Assembly (NCBI RefSeq): GCF_019209835.1
Contig: NZ_JAHUTS010000005.1
Span: 239,414-303,413 of the forward strand
Length of the DNA stretch: 64,000 nucleotides
Direction: 5' to 3'
Origin: Enterovibrio paralichthyis
GTDB taxonomy: Bacteria > Pseudomonadota > Gammaproteobacteria > Enterobacterales > Vibrionaceae
The notes below the pieces were generated by a model that searched no databases, was not told the DNA's origin, and was given only the letters and a program-made list of their open reading frames with translations. How positions within the stretch are numbered: position 1 is the first letter of the stretch; every line of letters starts with the position of its first letter. Shown in pieces: positions 28,557-37,509 of this stretch. The position numbers and the translations under genes were made by a program.

Positions 28557-30311
28557 ATGGCGACCAGAATAAAAAAGCAAAGCAACGTCACCGGATTTAG
28601 CATGTCTTCAACAACGGAAAAACGTTTAAGCACCACGCTTGAGCAATGTAAAAAAGCACTGATGTTTGTCGTTGCTTTCAGCTTTGTCATTAACCTTCTG
28701 GTACTTTGTGTACCCCTTTATATGCTGCAGATTTACGACCGGGTGATCAGCTCGCGTTCGGTAGATACCTTGCTGCTGCTCACCGTCATTACCGTTTTCG
28801 CCCTGTTTACCATGGCGGTGCTTGAAAATATCCGCACCCGCATCATGGTAAAAATTGGTGCCTGGTTTGATGAAAGCCTGTCGGCCGATGTGCTGGCTGG
28901 TAGCATTGCACTGCAATTACGCCAGGGGTTATCCGCGTCTGTGCAAAGTCTTCGTGACATCGCTGCTATCCGCGCCTTTATTGGTGGCAATGCCGTTATC
29001 CCCGCGCTGGATGCACCATGGACACCTGTCTTCCTCGGCTTTGTGTTTTTGCTCCATCCCCTGCTCGGTATCATTGCCACTGTCGGGGCACTGGTGTTAT
29101 TCGGCATCGCTATCCTCAACCACACCGCCACCCGCAAAGCGCACAAAACCGCCAACGAAGCATCGATTCAGGCCATGCAGCAGGCAGAGTCCGCCGCACG
29201 CAATGCCGATGCAATTGAAGCGATGGGGATCATGCCCAATTTCATCAGAGCCTGGAGTGCCCTGAATAAAGAAAGCATCGACGGTCAGGTCGCCGCCAAT
29301 TCAAAAGGTGCCTTGCTCACCGCGACCTCTAAATTTATCCGCATGTTGCTGCAAATCGCCATGCTGGGTGTGGGCGCCTGGCTGGTAATAGACAATCAGG
29401 TTTCCCCCGGTGTGATGATTGCCGGTTCCATCCTGATGGCGCGGGCACTGGCACCGGTGGAACAATCTATCAGTGCTTGGGGTACGGCGGTTTCAGCACG
29501 CCAAAGCTACCAACGGCTTAAAGAAAAGATCCCCGCTTTTCCAGAGCGCGCCAAATCCATGCCGCTGCCAAAACCCAAAGGGCTGCTGTCGGTGGAAAAG
29601 GTCACCTATTTCCATCCCGGCCAGGGAGAGCCCGTGCTGCATGCCATCAACTTTAAGCTCAATCCCGGCGAAGCGCTGGGGATCATTGGCCCATCCGGCA
29701 CCGGCAAATCGACGCTGGCAAGGCTAATCCTCGGTAACCTCAACCCAACCGCCGGTACGATCCGTCTCGACAATATGGATGTGTCGAAATGGGATCCGGA
29801 CGATCTTGGGCCCCACTGCGGTTATCTTCCCCAGGATGTCGAACTCTTCCCGGGCACCATACGTCAGAATATTGCCCGCCTGTCAGATGGCGATCCGGAA
29901 GAAGTCATAAAAGCCGCGAAACTGGCCGGTTGTCATGAGCTGATCCTGCGCCAGCCACAGGGCTATGACACCGTCGTCGGCGAGCGCGGACTTGGTCTTT
30001 CCGGCGGCGAACGCCAGCGTATTGCCCTTGCCCGAGCGCTGTATGGCGAGCCGAGCCTGGTGGTGCTGGATGAAGCCAACGCCAACCTCGACGGCGTTGG
30101 GGAAGCCGCATTACAGCGTGCGATTGCTTATCTCAAGTCGCGCCAGACCACCATCATACTGGTGGGTCACCGCCCCAGCATGATGCAGTCGATGGACAAA
30201 CTGATGGTATTACAGGATGCCCAGATCCGCGCCTTTGGCGACCGTGACGAAGTGTTGAAACCCCTACTGGACCAAAGTGCTGCCATTGCCGCGAAAGGAG
30301 GCCAGAAATGA
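28557..30311 (+). CDS. Type I secretion system ABC exporter (PrtD/AprD-like)
   Basis: The 584-residue protein has an N-terminal membrane domain with about six helices (residues about 35-320) and a C-terminal ATPase. Walker A (GPSGTGKSTLARL), the signature LSGGERQRIALARAL and Walker B (SLVVLDEA) are all present. There is no C39 peptidase domain, which fits exporters of unprocessed RTX substrates. It probably exports the two RTX proteins encoded upstream, together with the HlyD-like adaptor and an outer-membrane TolC-like protein that is not in this window. An internal ATG at 28602 would remove 15 residues; neither start has a clear ribosome-binding site. The stop overlaps the next gene by 4 bases. 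Confidence 0.93.
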   Translation: MATRIKKQSNVTGFSMSSTTEKRLSTTLEQCKKALMFVVAFSFVINLLVLCVPLYMLQIYDRVISSRSVDTLLLLTVITVFALFTMAVLENIRTRIMVKIGAWFDESLSADVLAGSIALQLRQGLSASVQSLRDIAAIRAFIGGNAVIPALDAPWTPVFLGFVFLLHPLLGIIATVGALVLFGIAILNHTATRKAHKTANEASIQAMQQAESAARNADAIEAMGIMPNFIRAWSALNKESIDGQVAANSKGALLTATSKFIRMLLQIAMLGVGAWLVIDNQVSPGVMIAGSILMARALAPVEQSISAWGTAVSARQSYQRLKEKIPAFPERAKSMPLPKPKGLLSVEKVTYFHPGQGEPVLHAINFKLNPGEALGIIGPSGTGKSTLARLILGNLNPTAGTIRLDNMDVSKWDPDDLGPHCGYLPQDVELFPGTIRQNIARLSDGDPEEVIKAAKLAGCHELILRQPQGYDTVVGERGLGLSGGERQRIALARALYGEPSLVVLDEANANLDGVGEAALQRAIAYLKSRQTTIILVGHRPSMMQSMDKLMVLQDAQIRAFGDRDEVLKPLLDQSAAIAAKGGQK

Positions 30312-31587
30312 ATGACTCCCCCTCCATCCGCCGCCTGGTTATTGTCGGCTTTGGTATGATCGCCCTGTTTCTCGGTACCTTTGGTATCTGGGCGATTTTC
30401 AGCCCCCTTGAAGGGGCATCTATCGCGCCCGGCGTCGTCACTATCGACAGCCAGCGGAAAACCGTGCAACACCTTGAAGGCGGTATCATTGACAAAATAC
30501 TGGTCACAGAAGGCGCGAGGGTCGACAAGGGCCAGCCGCTGATTTTCCTCGACAAAACACAGGCGCAGGCACAACTTGAACAGCTCCTCACCCGCCAGCG
30601 CAACGCCCTGGCCAGAGAATCCCGCCTGATTGCCGAGCGGGATAACCTTGATGCGATCGCGTTTCCTGAAGAACTCGAAGTCGTGCGGGAAAGCCTCAAA
30701 GTCGGTGAATTGCTCACCAACCAGGAGCGGATCTTCACCGCGCGGAAAGAATTCTATGCCTCCCAGCAGGAAATCATTCACAAGCAATTGGCGCAAAGCA
30801 ACGCAGAGCTTACCGGCCAGAAACAACGAATCGGCATCGAAAAACGCCGTCTCGCCATTATCGGCGAGGAAATTGCCGGTAACCGCCAGCTGGCGGAAAA
30901 AGGCTATGTCAGCAAAACCCAGTTGCTGCGCCTTGAGCGCGAGGAAACCCAAATCCAGAGCACGATCAGCCAGCTGCAGGCCAACGCCAGCCGCCTTGAA
31001 CAAAACGTGGCAGAAAACCGCGCCCAGCTAAAAGAGCAGCAACTTGAGCGCATCAAAGAAATCGTCGAAGAGCTGCGTGAAAGCCGTGAAGCCCGCTATG
31101 AACTGGATGAGCAGATTGCCACCGCCCGTGATGTGCTGGAGCGCACCACCATCAAGGCACCGCTTTCGGGCACGGTCCTTAACCTGCAGGTGTTTTCTGA
31201 AGAAGGGGTGATTGGCCCCGGGCAAGCATTGCTGGATCTGGTGCCTAACGACGAAAGTCTGGTAATTGAGGCGCGGGTTGACCCTTCAGACATCGATCAG
31301 GTCAACGCAGGCATGAAAGCACAGATACGGCTGACAGCGCTGAGCATGCGCAATGTCCGCCCAATTGACGGTGAACTGCTGACCGTCTCGTGGATGAACA
31401 GTCCGGGCTTGCCTACTACCTTGCCCGGGTTAAGCTACTCGATAACGTCGCCGACCTGATGAATGGCGTAGAGCTGTATCCGGGTATGCAGGCCGAAGTC
31501 ATGTTGCTGACGGAGCCACGCACGCCAATCGAATACCTGCTCAAGCCATTGAGTGAGAGCTTTAACCGGGCATTTCGCGAGGAATAG
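30308..31587 (+). pseudogene. Type I secretion membrane fusion protein (HlyD family), frameshifted near its 3' end
   Basis: The frame starts at an ATG after an excellent AAAGGAGG site. It encodes an N-terminal membrane helix (about 10-30), a lipoyl-like half-motif, a long coiled coil (about 90-265) and a beta-barrel domain. The frame is intact to about 31390 (ending GELLTVS) and then runs out of phase to a stop at 31459. The expected continuation lies in another frame from 31390 (VDEQSGLAYYLARVKLLD...VELYPGMQAEVML) to the stop at 31587. Homologues usually have a stretch like VSADRLxDE at this point. Adding 13 bases would restore a roughly 430-residue protein, the normal family length. The 66 C-terminal codons are displaced, so the adaptor is probably impaired unless the frameshift is an artefact or is reversible. 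Confidence 0.85.
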
Positions 31588-31635
31588 CGTGCTCAGGAAG
31601 CACACACAACGCCTTCTGGCGTGACCAAAACTGAG

Positions 31636-31662
31636 AATGCCCCGATCTGGGGCATTTTTATA
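31636..31662 (+). terminator. Rho-independent terminator after the type I secretion genes
   Basis: An 8-bp stem (aatgcccc/ggggcatt, arms 31636-31643 and 31649-31656, loop gatct) is followed by T-rich sequence (ttttata). It ends the exporter operon and separates it from the EPS genes. Confidence 0.88.
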
Positions 31663-32069
31663 CCTCATGCTTTTTTGCCACCATGGTATGGGTAGCTAGT
31701 CATTCTTTCTATTTTTGACTGAACTGAAAGCGTAAAAAGTGTCTCGTAAGTTCTTGAACACGAGACGATACAGACAGCCATTTGAGATCAAGATCACCTT
31801 TTTGGAGACTAGCCAGAAAGTCCTACAAGTGCGTAAAAATAGTGTCATCGTTCAAATCCGCGTAAGTCTCAATTAAAAATCGGACAAACTTCATCTTTCT
31901 CTAACCCGCCTCATCCTGTTTTACTATCCGCGCTGATTTTACCGACCATAAATATCCAAAAAATCAACCTTGCCTAGCGGGGTTGAGATGTGTGGTTTAC
32001 TTTTTAAGTACAAGAAATGAAAAAGATCAGCACCCTTTCAGCCCACTTCACAGTTGAGAAGCTTTCATC
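31663..32069 (+). promoter_or_regulatory. Regulatory region of the EPS operon, with an inverted repeat
   Basis: This AT-rich stretch of about 400 bases precedes the first EPS gene and must hold its promoter. At 31741-31766 there is a near-palindrome: gtctcgt, then aagttcttgaac, then acgagac. The outer arms are 7 bp, and an inner 4-bp gttc/gaac pairing is offset by two bases. It could be a regulator-binding site. I saw no JUMPstart/ops element for RfaH. No open reading frame here looks real. Confidence 0.5.
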
Positions 32070-33467
32070 ATGGACAGTCGAAAAATCCGCACACATGGAA
32101 CTGAGTTCGCCATTCTCTATAGACTGTGTGATCTTGCGGTAATTGGTGGGTCGATACTTGCTTCTAGTTACCTCTACCTCGGTTATCCCTGCGACAACTG
32201 TCTTCTGTTAGCGACGATCACGGCAGTGTTCTATCTGTTGTTTGCCGAAAGTTCACATCTTTACCGATCGTGGCGGATCAGCAACTTCCAGGGACAAATG
32301 ATCGCAACACTGATCCCTTGGGTAGGTGCCTGCCTGGCATTAATAGCAATTTTCTACTTTACCCAGCGAGGTATTGAGTTTTCCCGTGTGGTCATGGCGT
32401 TGTGGTTTTCCACCACGGCGGTAGGTCTGGTGCTATGGCGCTATCTGATGCGTGCAGCGCTCAGCCGCTTACGTAACCACGGCATCAACACCCGCCGCGC
32501 AGCGATTATTGGCACCACGGCCAATGGCATTGAACTGGCGCAGGAGTTTCAGCGCAACCACGCCCTGGGAATCAGCCTTGTAGGCTTTTTCGAAGACAGA
32601 AACCGCGACCGCATTGAAGACAGCCTGCCTGCCCCAATGTTGGGCAAGGTGGATGAAGCACTGGAGCAGGCCAAGCAAGGCAAAATCCAGCACATCTACA
32701 TTGCGATGCCAATGCATGCCAAAGACCGTATTGCGCGATACCTCAACCAGTTTGCAGATACCACAGCCACCACTTACTTGGTGCCGGATTTCTTCACCTA
32801 CAACCTGCTTCACAGCCGCTGGCAGACCATTGGTCATGTGCACACCCTGAGTGTCCATGACACGCCGTTTAATGGCATTGCAGCGTGGGCAAAACGCCTT
32901 GAGGACATCATTCTCTCCCTCATCATTCTGGTGCTGATTTCACCGATTCTGTTGGCAGTCGCTATTGGAGTTAAGCTCTCTTCTCCCGGCCCGATCATTT
33001 TCAAACAGCACCGCTACGGATTGGACGGCGGCAAGATCAATGTGTGGAAATTCCGCTCTATGTCTGTGATGGATAACGGCGATGACGTCAAGCAAGCCAC
33101 GAAAAATGACCCACGTGTGACCCCTTTCGGTGCTTTTATCCGCCGCACATCGCTTGATGAGCTGCCGCAGTTTTTTAACGTGCTGCAAGGCAGGATGTCG
33201 ATTGTCGGCCCGCGTCCTCATGCTGTGGCGCACAACGAACAATACCGAGCCATCGTGGACAGGTACATGCTGCGCCATAAGGTTAAACCGGGTATTACCG
33301 GCTGGGCGCAAATCAACGGTTACCGTGGTGAAACGGACACCCTCGATAAAATGGAAAAGCGTGTTCAGTTCGACCTGGAATATATCCAGAACTGGTCTTT
33401 GTGGATGGACATTAAAATTGTGTTTGCCACCATTTTCAAAGGCTTTGTCGGCAAGACGGCTTACTAG
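32070..33467 (+). CDS. vpsL: Undecaprenyl-phosphate glucose phosphotransferase (VpsL/WcaJ-like)
   Basis: The 465-residue protein is a polyisoprenyl-phosphate hexose-1-phosphate transferase. It has about five membrane helices, a nucleotide-binding-like central domain (residues about 140-260) and the C-terminal bacterial sugar transferase domain (about 270-465). Motifs include KFRSMSVMDN, RRTSLDELPQFFNVLQG and SIVGPRPHA. It should start the polysaccharide repeat unit by moving a sugar phosphate, probably glucose-1-phosphate, from UDP-sugar onto undecaprenyl phosphate. It heads an operon whose first four genes match the V. cholerae vpsLMNO order; vpsL is used here for the equivalent position. 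Confidence 0.9.
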   Translation: MDSRKIRTHGTEFAILYRLCDLAVIGGSILASSYLYLGYPCDNCLLLATITAVFYLLFAESSHLYRSWRISNFQGQMIATLIPWVGACLALIAIFYFTQRGIEFSRVVMALWFSTTAVGLVLWRYLMRAALSRLRNHGINTRRAAIIGTTANGIELAQEFQRNHALGISLVGFFEDRNRDRIEDSLPAPMLGKVDEALEQAKQGKIQHIYIAMPMHAKDRIARYLNQFADTTATTYLVPDFFTYNLLHSRWQTIGHVHTLSVHDTPFNGIAAWAKRLEDIILSLIILVLISPILLAVAIGVKLSSPGPIIFKQHRYGLDGGKINVWKFRSMSVMDNGDDVKQATKNDPRVTPFGAFIRRTSLDELPQFFNVLQGRMSIVGPRPHAVAHNEQYRAIVDRYMLRHKVKPGITGWAQINGYRGETDTLDKMEKRVQFDLEYIQNWSLWMDIKIVFATIFKGFVGKTAY

Positions 33468-33477
33468 GGAGAACGGC

Positions 33478-34686
33478 GTGAAGCAAAGGAACCCGTGGTT
33501 GTACATTCTGTTTTTGGTGCCGGCATCAGCAATGGCCGTAGAGCCTCTTGCCTACCAGACAGAAAACGGCATCGATATCATTCCGACGGTCAAAGCCAGT
33601 GTCGGCCATGACGACAATGTGCGGCGTACGGAAAACAACCCGGTCAGCTCACCTTTTTATGCCTTGTCGCCAAAAGTCATTGCTCAACTGGAAACTGATC
33701 GCGGCGCCTACCAATTTGACTACCGTCTGGATGCGGTCTGGTTTTCCGACAGCAGCGACGACGACTATTTGGATCATCGTGCCCATGCCTCTGCGTTTTG
33801 GGCGTTTGATATCCGCAACCGCCTGCGTCTTGATTATGCCTATGAGATCACCAATGAGCCACGCGGTACCGGCCTGACCGAAGGGATCAGTCTGGCGGTC
33901 AGTAAGCCCTTGCGTTACCACCACCAGGATCTGAATGCGCGCTACACCTATGGCGCAGCTGGCGCCCAAGGCAAGCTGGTCGGGATCCTCGGTTATGAAA
34001 GCAAGGACTACAACGAAGAGAGTTTTGTCCGTAACGGCCAAACCCAGCAAACCCGTTATTTCAACTGGGAGCAGCCCTATATCGGCGGCGAATTCTATTA
34101 CGCACTGTCGAGCTACTTTTATGCCCTGATCACGGCGCGCTATGAAGACCGCTCCTACACCCATACCGACCCGAATTCCGTCGGTACCCGAGATAACCAG
34201 AACACCCTGCTCTACGGTGGTTTGGAATGGGACATCACGGGTAAAACCCAGGGCCGTTTGTTGCTGGGTATACAAGACAAAGATTTCAAAGACAGCCGCC
34301 GTGCGGATTTCCAGGGCTTCAGCTGGCGCGCAAACCTGAGCTGGTCACCGACCAATTACAGCACGTTGAGTCTGGAAGGCCGGGATTACGCCCGCGACCC
34401 GGATATCAACGGCAACTACGTGAAAGACCGCTCCATCCAGTTTGACTGGGAGCACAGCTGGACACCACTGTTCAGCTCTATCGCCACGGCGCGCTACGGC
34501 ACCAACGATTACCCGGGCGATCTACGCAAGGATGATGACACCCTGTTCGAAGCAACCCTTGTCTACAGCCTCGCCCGTTGGTGGGACATATCCGGTGGTG
34601 TGGGCTGGTTTCGCCGCGACTCAACGTTTGCTGGCTTTAGCTATGATCAAACCCAGTTCTTTATCGGCACGGAGGTGAGCCTGTGA
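33478..34686 (+). CDS. vpsM: Outer-membrane beta-barrel protein of EPS export (VpsM-like)
   Basis: I place the start at the GTG at 33478-33480, 10 bases past the vpsL stop, because it has a ribosome-binding site (GGGAGAA) and gives a signal peptide (ending PASAMA). The frame is open further upstream only inside vpsL. The 402-residue product is rich in alternating aromatic and polar residues ending in Phe-Gly-type strands (FFIGTEVSL), characteristic of an outer-membrane barrel. Proteins at this position in vps-type operons are thought to act in export or display of the polysaccharide. The exact role is unproven. Confidence 0.8.
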   Translation: MKQRNPWLYILFLVPASAMAVEPLAYQTENGIDIIPTVKASVGHDDNVRRTENNPVSSPFYALSPKVIAQLETDRGAYQFDYRLDAVWFSDSSDDDYLDHRAHASAFWAFDIRNRLRLDYAYEITNEPRGTGLTEGISLAVSKPLRYHHQDLNARYTYGAAGAQGKLVGILGYESKDYNEESFVRNGQTQQTRYFNWEQPYIGGEFYYALSSYFYALITARYEDRSYTHTDPNSVGTRDNQNTLLYGGLEWDITGKTQGRLLLGIQDKDFKDSRRADFQGFSWRANLSWSPTNYSTLSLEGRDYARDPDINGNYVKDRSIQFDWEHSWTPLFSSIATARYGTNDYPGDLRKDDDTLFEATLVYSLARWWDISGGVGWFRRDSTFAGFSYDQTQFFIGTEVSL

Positions 34687-35207
34687 TCCAACGAATTTGT
34701 CTCCTGTTATTGCTGTTGCTGCCCATTAGCGCCATAGCGGCAGCCTCCAGTGAACAGTACGTTCTTGATGACGGGGATCGTATCTCGATCAAGGTCTATG
34801 GCGAGGACGATCTTTCCATGGACATTCTGCTCAGCACCCGCGGCAGTTTCGACTACCCCTACCTTGGCAGGCTAGAAGCGGCCGGTAAGTCTGTGGGGCA
34901 GTTGCAACGCATCATCGAAAAAGGGCTGCGCGGTGACTATCTGGTCGATCCCAAAGTCACGGTTAACGTGATCCAGTTTCGCAAGTTTTATGTCAACGGC
35001 GAGGTGAACCACCCCGGCGGTTATGACTTCCAGCCGGGGCTGACTATTGGCAAGGCGATTGCCATAGCAGGTGGTTTTACCGACCGCGCCTCCCGGAACA
35101 AGATCCAAAAGACAGATGCCAAAGATGGATCCACACAAAAAAATGTTGGCCTGTCACAAGCTGTTGGTCCCGGTGACATCATTGTGGTTGAGCAGAGCTT
35201 TTTCTGA
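34683..35207 (+). CDS. vpsN: Small Wza-like polysaccharide export protein (VpsN-like)
   Basis: The 174-residue exported protein has a signal peptide (IQRICLLLLLLLPISAIAA), a Poly_export domain (about residues 25-105, with VLDDGDRISIKVYGEDDLS) and one SLBB domain (about 105-170). It is much shorter than Wza (about 380 residues) and lacks the C-terminal amphipathic helix that forms the Wza outer-membrane pore. No lipobox cysteine is seen. It may form a periplasmic ring that hands the polymer to the barrel protein encoded before it. It overlaps the preceding gene by 4 bases. Confidence 0.88.
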   Translation: MIQRICLLLLLLLPISAIAAASSEQYVLDDGDRISIKVYGEDDLSMDILLSTRGSFDYPYLGRLEAAGKSVGQLQRIIEKGLRGDYLVDPKVTVNVIQFRKFYVNGEVNHPGGYDFQPGLTIGKAIAIAGGFTDRASRNKIQKTDAKDGSTQKNVGLSQAVGPGDIIVVEQSFF

Positions 35208-35258
35208 TCCCCGACAGGCTTGTTTTTTGCGCACAGAACGAACAAGGATTTTCACGAC

Positions 35259-37487
35259 ATGAAACTCATTGAGCCCAATCCGGTAGCGGATCAGACCGCC
35301 CGTTTAGATTTGAAACGCTATCTCGGCGTGATTGGTCGGTATTGGCTCCCCATTGCCCTTTTTGTGTTGGTAGTCACTGTGATTGCCACCGTTTTTGTGT
35401 TGGCGATCACCCCGGTTTACCGCGCCACGGCTACGTTGCTTATCGAATCGCAGGCAAATAAAGCGGTCTCTATCGAAGAGGTGTACGCCCTCGATACCAG
35501 CAAGAAAGAGTATTACCAGACCCAGTTTGAGATCCTGCGCTCCGACCATATCGCTGAGAAAGTAATCGACCAGCTGGGTATCGCTGAAGTACGGGAATTC
35601 AACAACACGATCGGTAAACTCTCTGCCCGTGATCAGCTGCTGACCGCCCTGTACCGGATTGAACCTCTGCAACAGTTTCTGCCCGCACCCGTCTCGCCTT
35701 CTTCTGTGCCGGACAGTGAAGCAGCGCGTCAGGCTGTGCTGAATAAATTCAAATCGCACCTGGCCATTGAACCTATCCGCAATACCCAGTTGGTGAATAT
35801 CCACTTTGGCTCAGCCGACCCCGCACTGGCAGCAAAGGTGGCCAATGCGATCGGCACCGCTTATATCGAGTCCAACCTTGAAGCGCGTCTTGTCGCGACC
35901 CAAACAGCCTCTGTCTGGATAACCGACCGTCTTGGCAAACTGAAAGACAACCTCGACAGCGCCGAAATGATGCTGACGGAATTCCTGAAAGCGGAAGGCC
36001 TGATTGAACTGAGCGACATTGACGAGCTGGCAGGCACTGAGCTGACCAACCTGACTATCCGCGTTGCAGAAGCGCGGGACCGCCGAGTGGCCGCAGAAGC
36101 ACTGTATGCACAGCTTCAGGACAAACGCGGGCGCACCAGCGGCTTACTCTCGGTACCGGAAATTTCCAATCACCCGCAGGTGCGTGATTTGAAAAATGCG
36201 GAAACCGATGCCCAGCGCCGCGTGTCGGAGCTGGCAAAACGCTACGGCCCGAAACACGACAAGATGATCCAGGCCCAGGCGCAGTTGGATGCTGTGCGTG
36301 CCCGTACCTATTCCGTGATCAATGACCTTGCCAGCGGTATCGAGAAAGAACTCAACAGCGCCCGCGAGCAGGAAGCGTCCCTGATCGCGACGCTGAATGA
36401 CAAAAAAGGCGACTATCAGGACATCACCTCCAAACGCGCCCAGTACGAATCCCTGAAGCGCGATGTGGATGCCAGCCGCCAGCTGTATGAAATGTTCCTC
36501 AACCGCCAGAAAGAAACCACAGCCACCAGCGACTTCGAAGCCGTCAACGCCCGTTTCACCGACAAGGCTGCCACACCACAGGATCCGTTCCGTCCACAGA
36601 CCACAAAATTAATCGTGATCAGCGCCGCATTCGCCCTTCTCCTCGGTATTGTCGGTGCACTTTTAGCGGATGCTTACCGCAATACCATTGAAAAACCAGA
36701 AGATGTTGAGGAGAAACTGGGGTTGCAGCACTTAGGATTTTTACCCCGCGTGAAGGCGAAGCGCTTTAAAAACACGCCACTGGATCACACCCTGTATCTC
36801 GATCCGGATGAGGTACTGTTTGCCGAATCGGTCAGGACGATCCGTACATCCATTCTGCTGACGATGACCAACAGCCAGCGCAAGATCCTGTCTGTCACCT
36901 CATCACTGCCTGCGGAAGGAAAAACCACGGTCGCGATCAACCTGGCTCAGTCACTGGCCAAAATGGAGCGCACCCTGATCATCGACTGCGATCTGCGCAT
37001 GCCTGCGGTTGGTCAGCGTTATGGGCTGCCACGCAACCAGGCAGGTTTGACCAACGTACTGGTGATGGGTGCGCCGGTTTCAGATTGCATCTATCACGAT
37101 GATGAAACCCAGCTGGACATCCTGCCAGCCGGGCTATTGCCACCCAATCCGCAAGAGCTGTTGGCATCGCCAAAATTTGCCGCGCTGCTTAACCAGCTCA
37201 AGCAATCCTACGATCGCATTATTCTCGATACGCCGCCGGTACACGTGGTGAGTGACAGCCTGATCCTCGGCCGTCTTGCCGGGGGCATGCTGTTGGTGGT
37301 GAAAGCGGAAAGCACGACAGAGAAGCAGGTCAACCAAACTGTCGCCCAGTTGGTGCGCCATGACATTGCTATCGACGGCGTGGTACTCAACCAGCTCGCC
37401 GCCAAATATGCAGAGGAAAAATACAAGCTGCACTATGGTTACTATAAGCCTCAAAACCAAAAAGATGACACCTTAGAAGCCAGCTGA
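35259..37487 (+). CDS. vpsO: Polysaccharide copolymerase with tyrosine autokinase domain (Wzc/VpsO-like)
   Basis: I use the ATG at 35259, which is preceded by AAGGA. The 742-residue protein has an N-terminal Wzz domain with two membrane helices (about residues 28-50 and 445-467), long coiled coils between them, and a C-terminal BY-kinase domain. The Walker A motif PAEGKTTVAI (about 550), Walker A'/B IIDCDLRMP (about 573) and a C-terminal tyrosine cluster (YAEEKYKLHYGYYKP, about 717-731) are present. Such proteins control chain length and coordinate polymerisation with export by cycles of autophosphorylation. A cognate phosphatase is not seen in the window. Confidence 0.93.
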   Translation: MKLIEPNPVADQTARLDLKRYLGVIGRYWLPIALFVLVVTVIATVFVLAITPVYRATATLLIESQANKAVSIEEVYALDTSKKEYYQTQFEILRSDHIAEKVIDQLGIAEVREFNNTIGKLSARDQLLTALYRIEPLQQFLPAPVSPSSVPDSEAARQAVLNKFKSHLAIEPIRNTQLVNIHFGSADPALAAKVANAIGTAYIESNLEARLVATQTASVWITDRLGKLKDNLDSAEMMLTEFLKAEGLIELSDIDELAGTELTNLTIRVAEARDRRVAAEALYAQLQDKRGRTSGLLSVPEISNHPQVRDLKNAETDAQRRVSELAKRYGPKHDKMIQAQAQLDAVRARTYSVINDLASGIEKELNSAREQEASLIATLNDKKGDYQDITSKRAQYESLKRDVDASRQLYEMFLNRQKETTATSDFEAVNARFTDKAATPQDPFRPQTTKLIVISAAFALLLGIVGALLADAYRNTIEKPEDVEEKLGLQHLGFLPRVKAKRFKNTPLDHTLYLDPDEVLFAESVRTIRTSILLTMTNSQRKILSVTSSLPAEGKTTVAINLAQSLAKMERTLIIDCDLRMPAVGQRYGLPRNQAGLTNVLVMGAPVSDCIYHDDETQLDILPAGLLPPNPQELLASPKFAALLNQLKQSYDRIILDTPPVHVVSDSLILGRLAGGMLLVVKAESTTEKQVNQTVAQLVRHDIAIDGVVLNQLAAKYAEEKYKLHYGYYKPQNQKDDTLEAS

Positions 37488-37509
37488 ATAACACGGAAAG
37501 ATAAACAGA

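Noticed and set aside
31663..32069. A JUMPstart/ops element before the EPS operon
   Set aside because: I searched by eye for GGCGGTAG-type ops sequences on the coding strand and found none.
33130..33477. Upstream extension of the outer-membrane barrel gene into the vpsL-like gene
   Set aside because: The extension would overlap the conserved sugar-transferase domain of the preceding gene; the GTG at 33478 has a ribosome-binding site and starts a good signal peptide.
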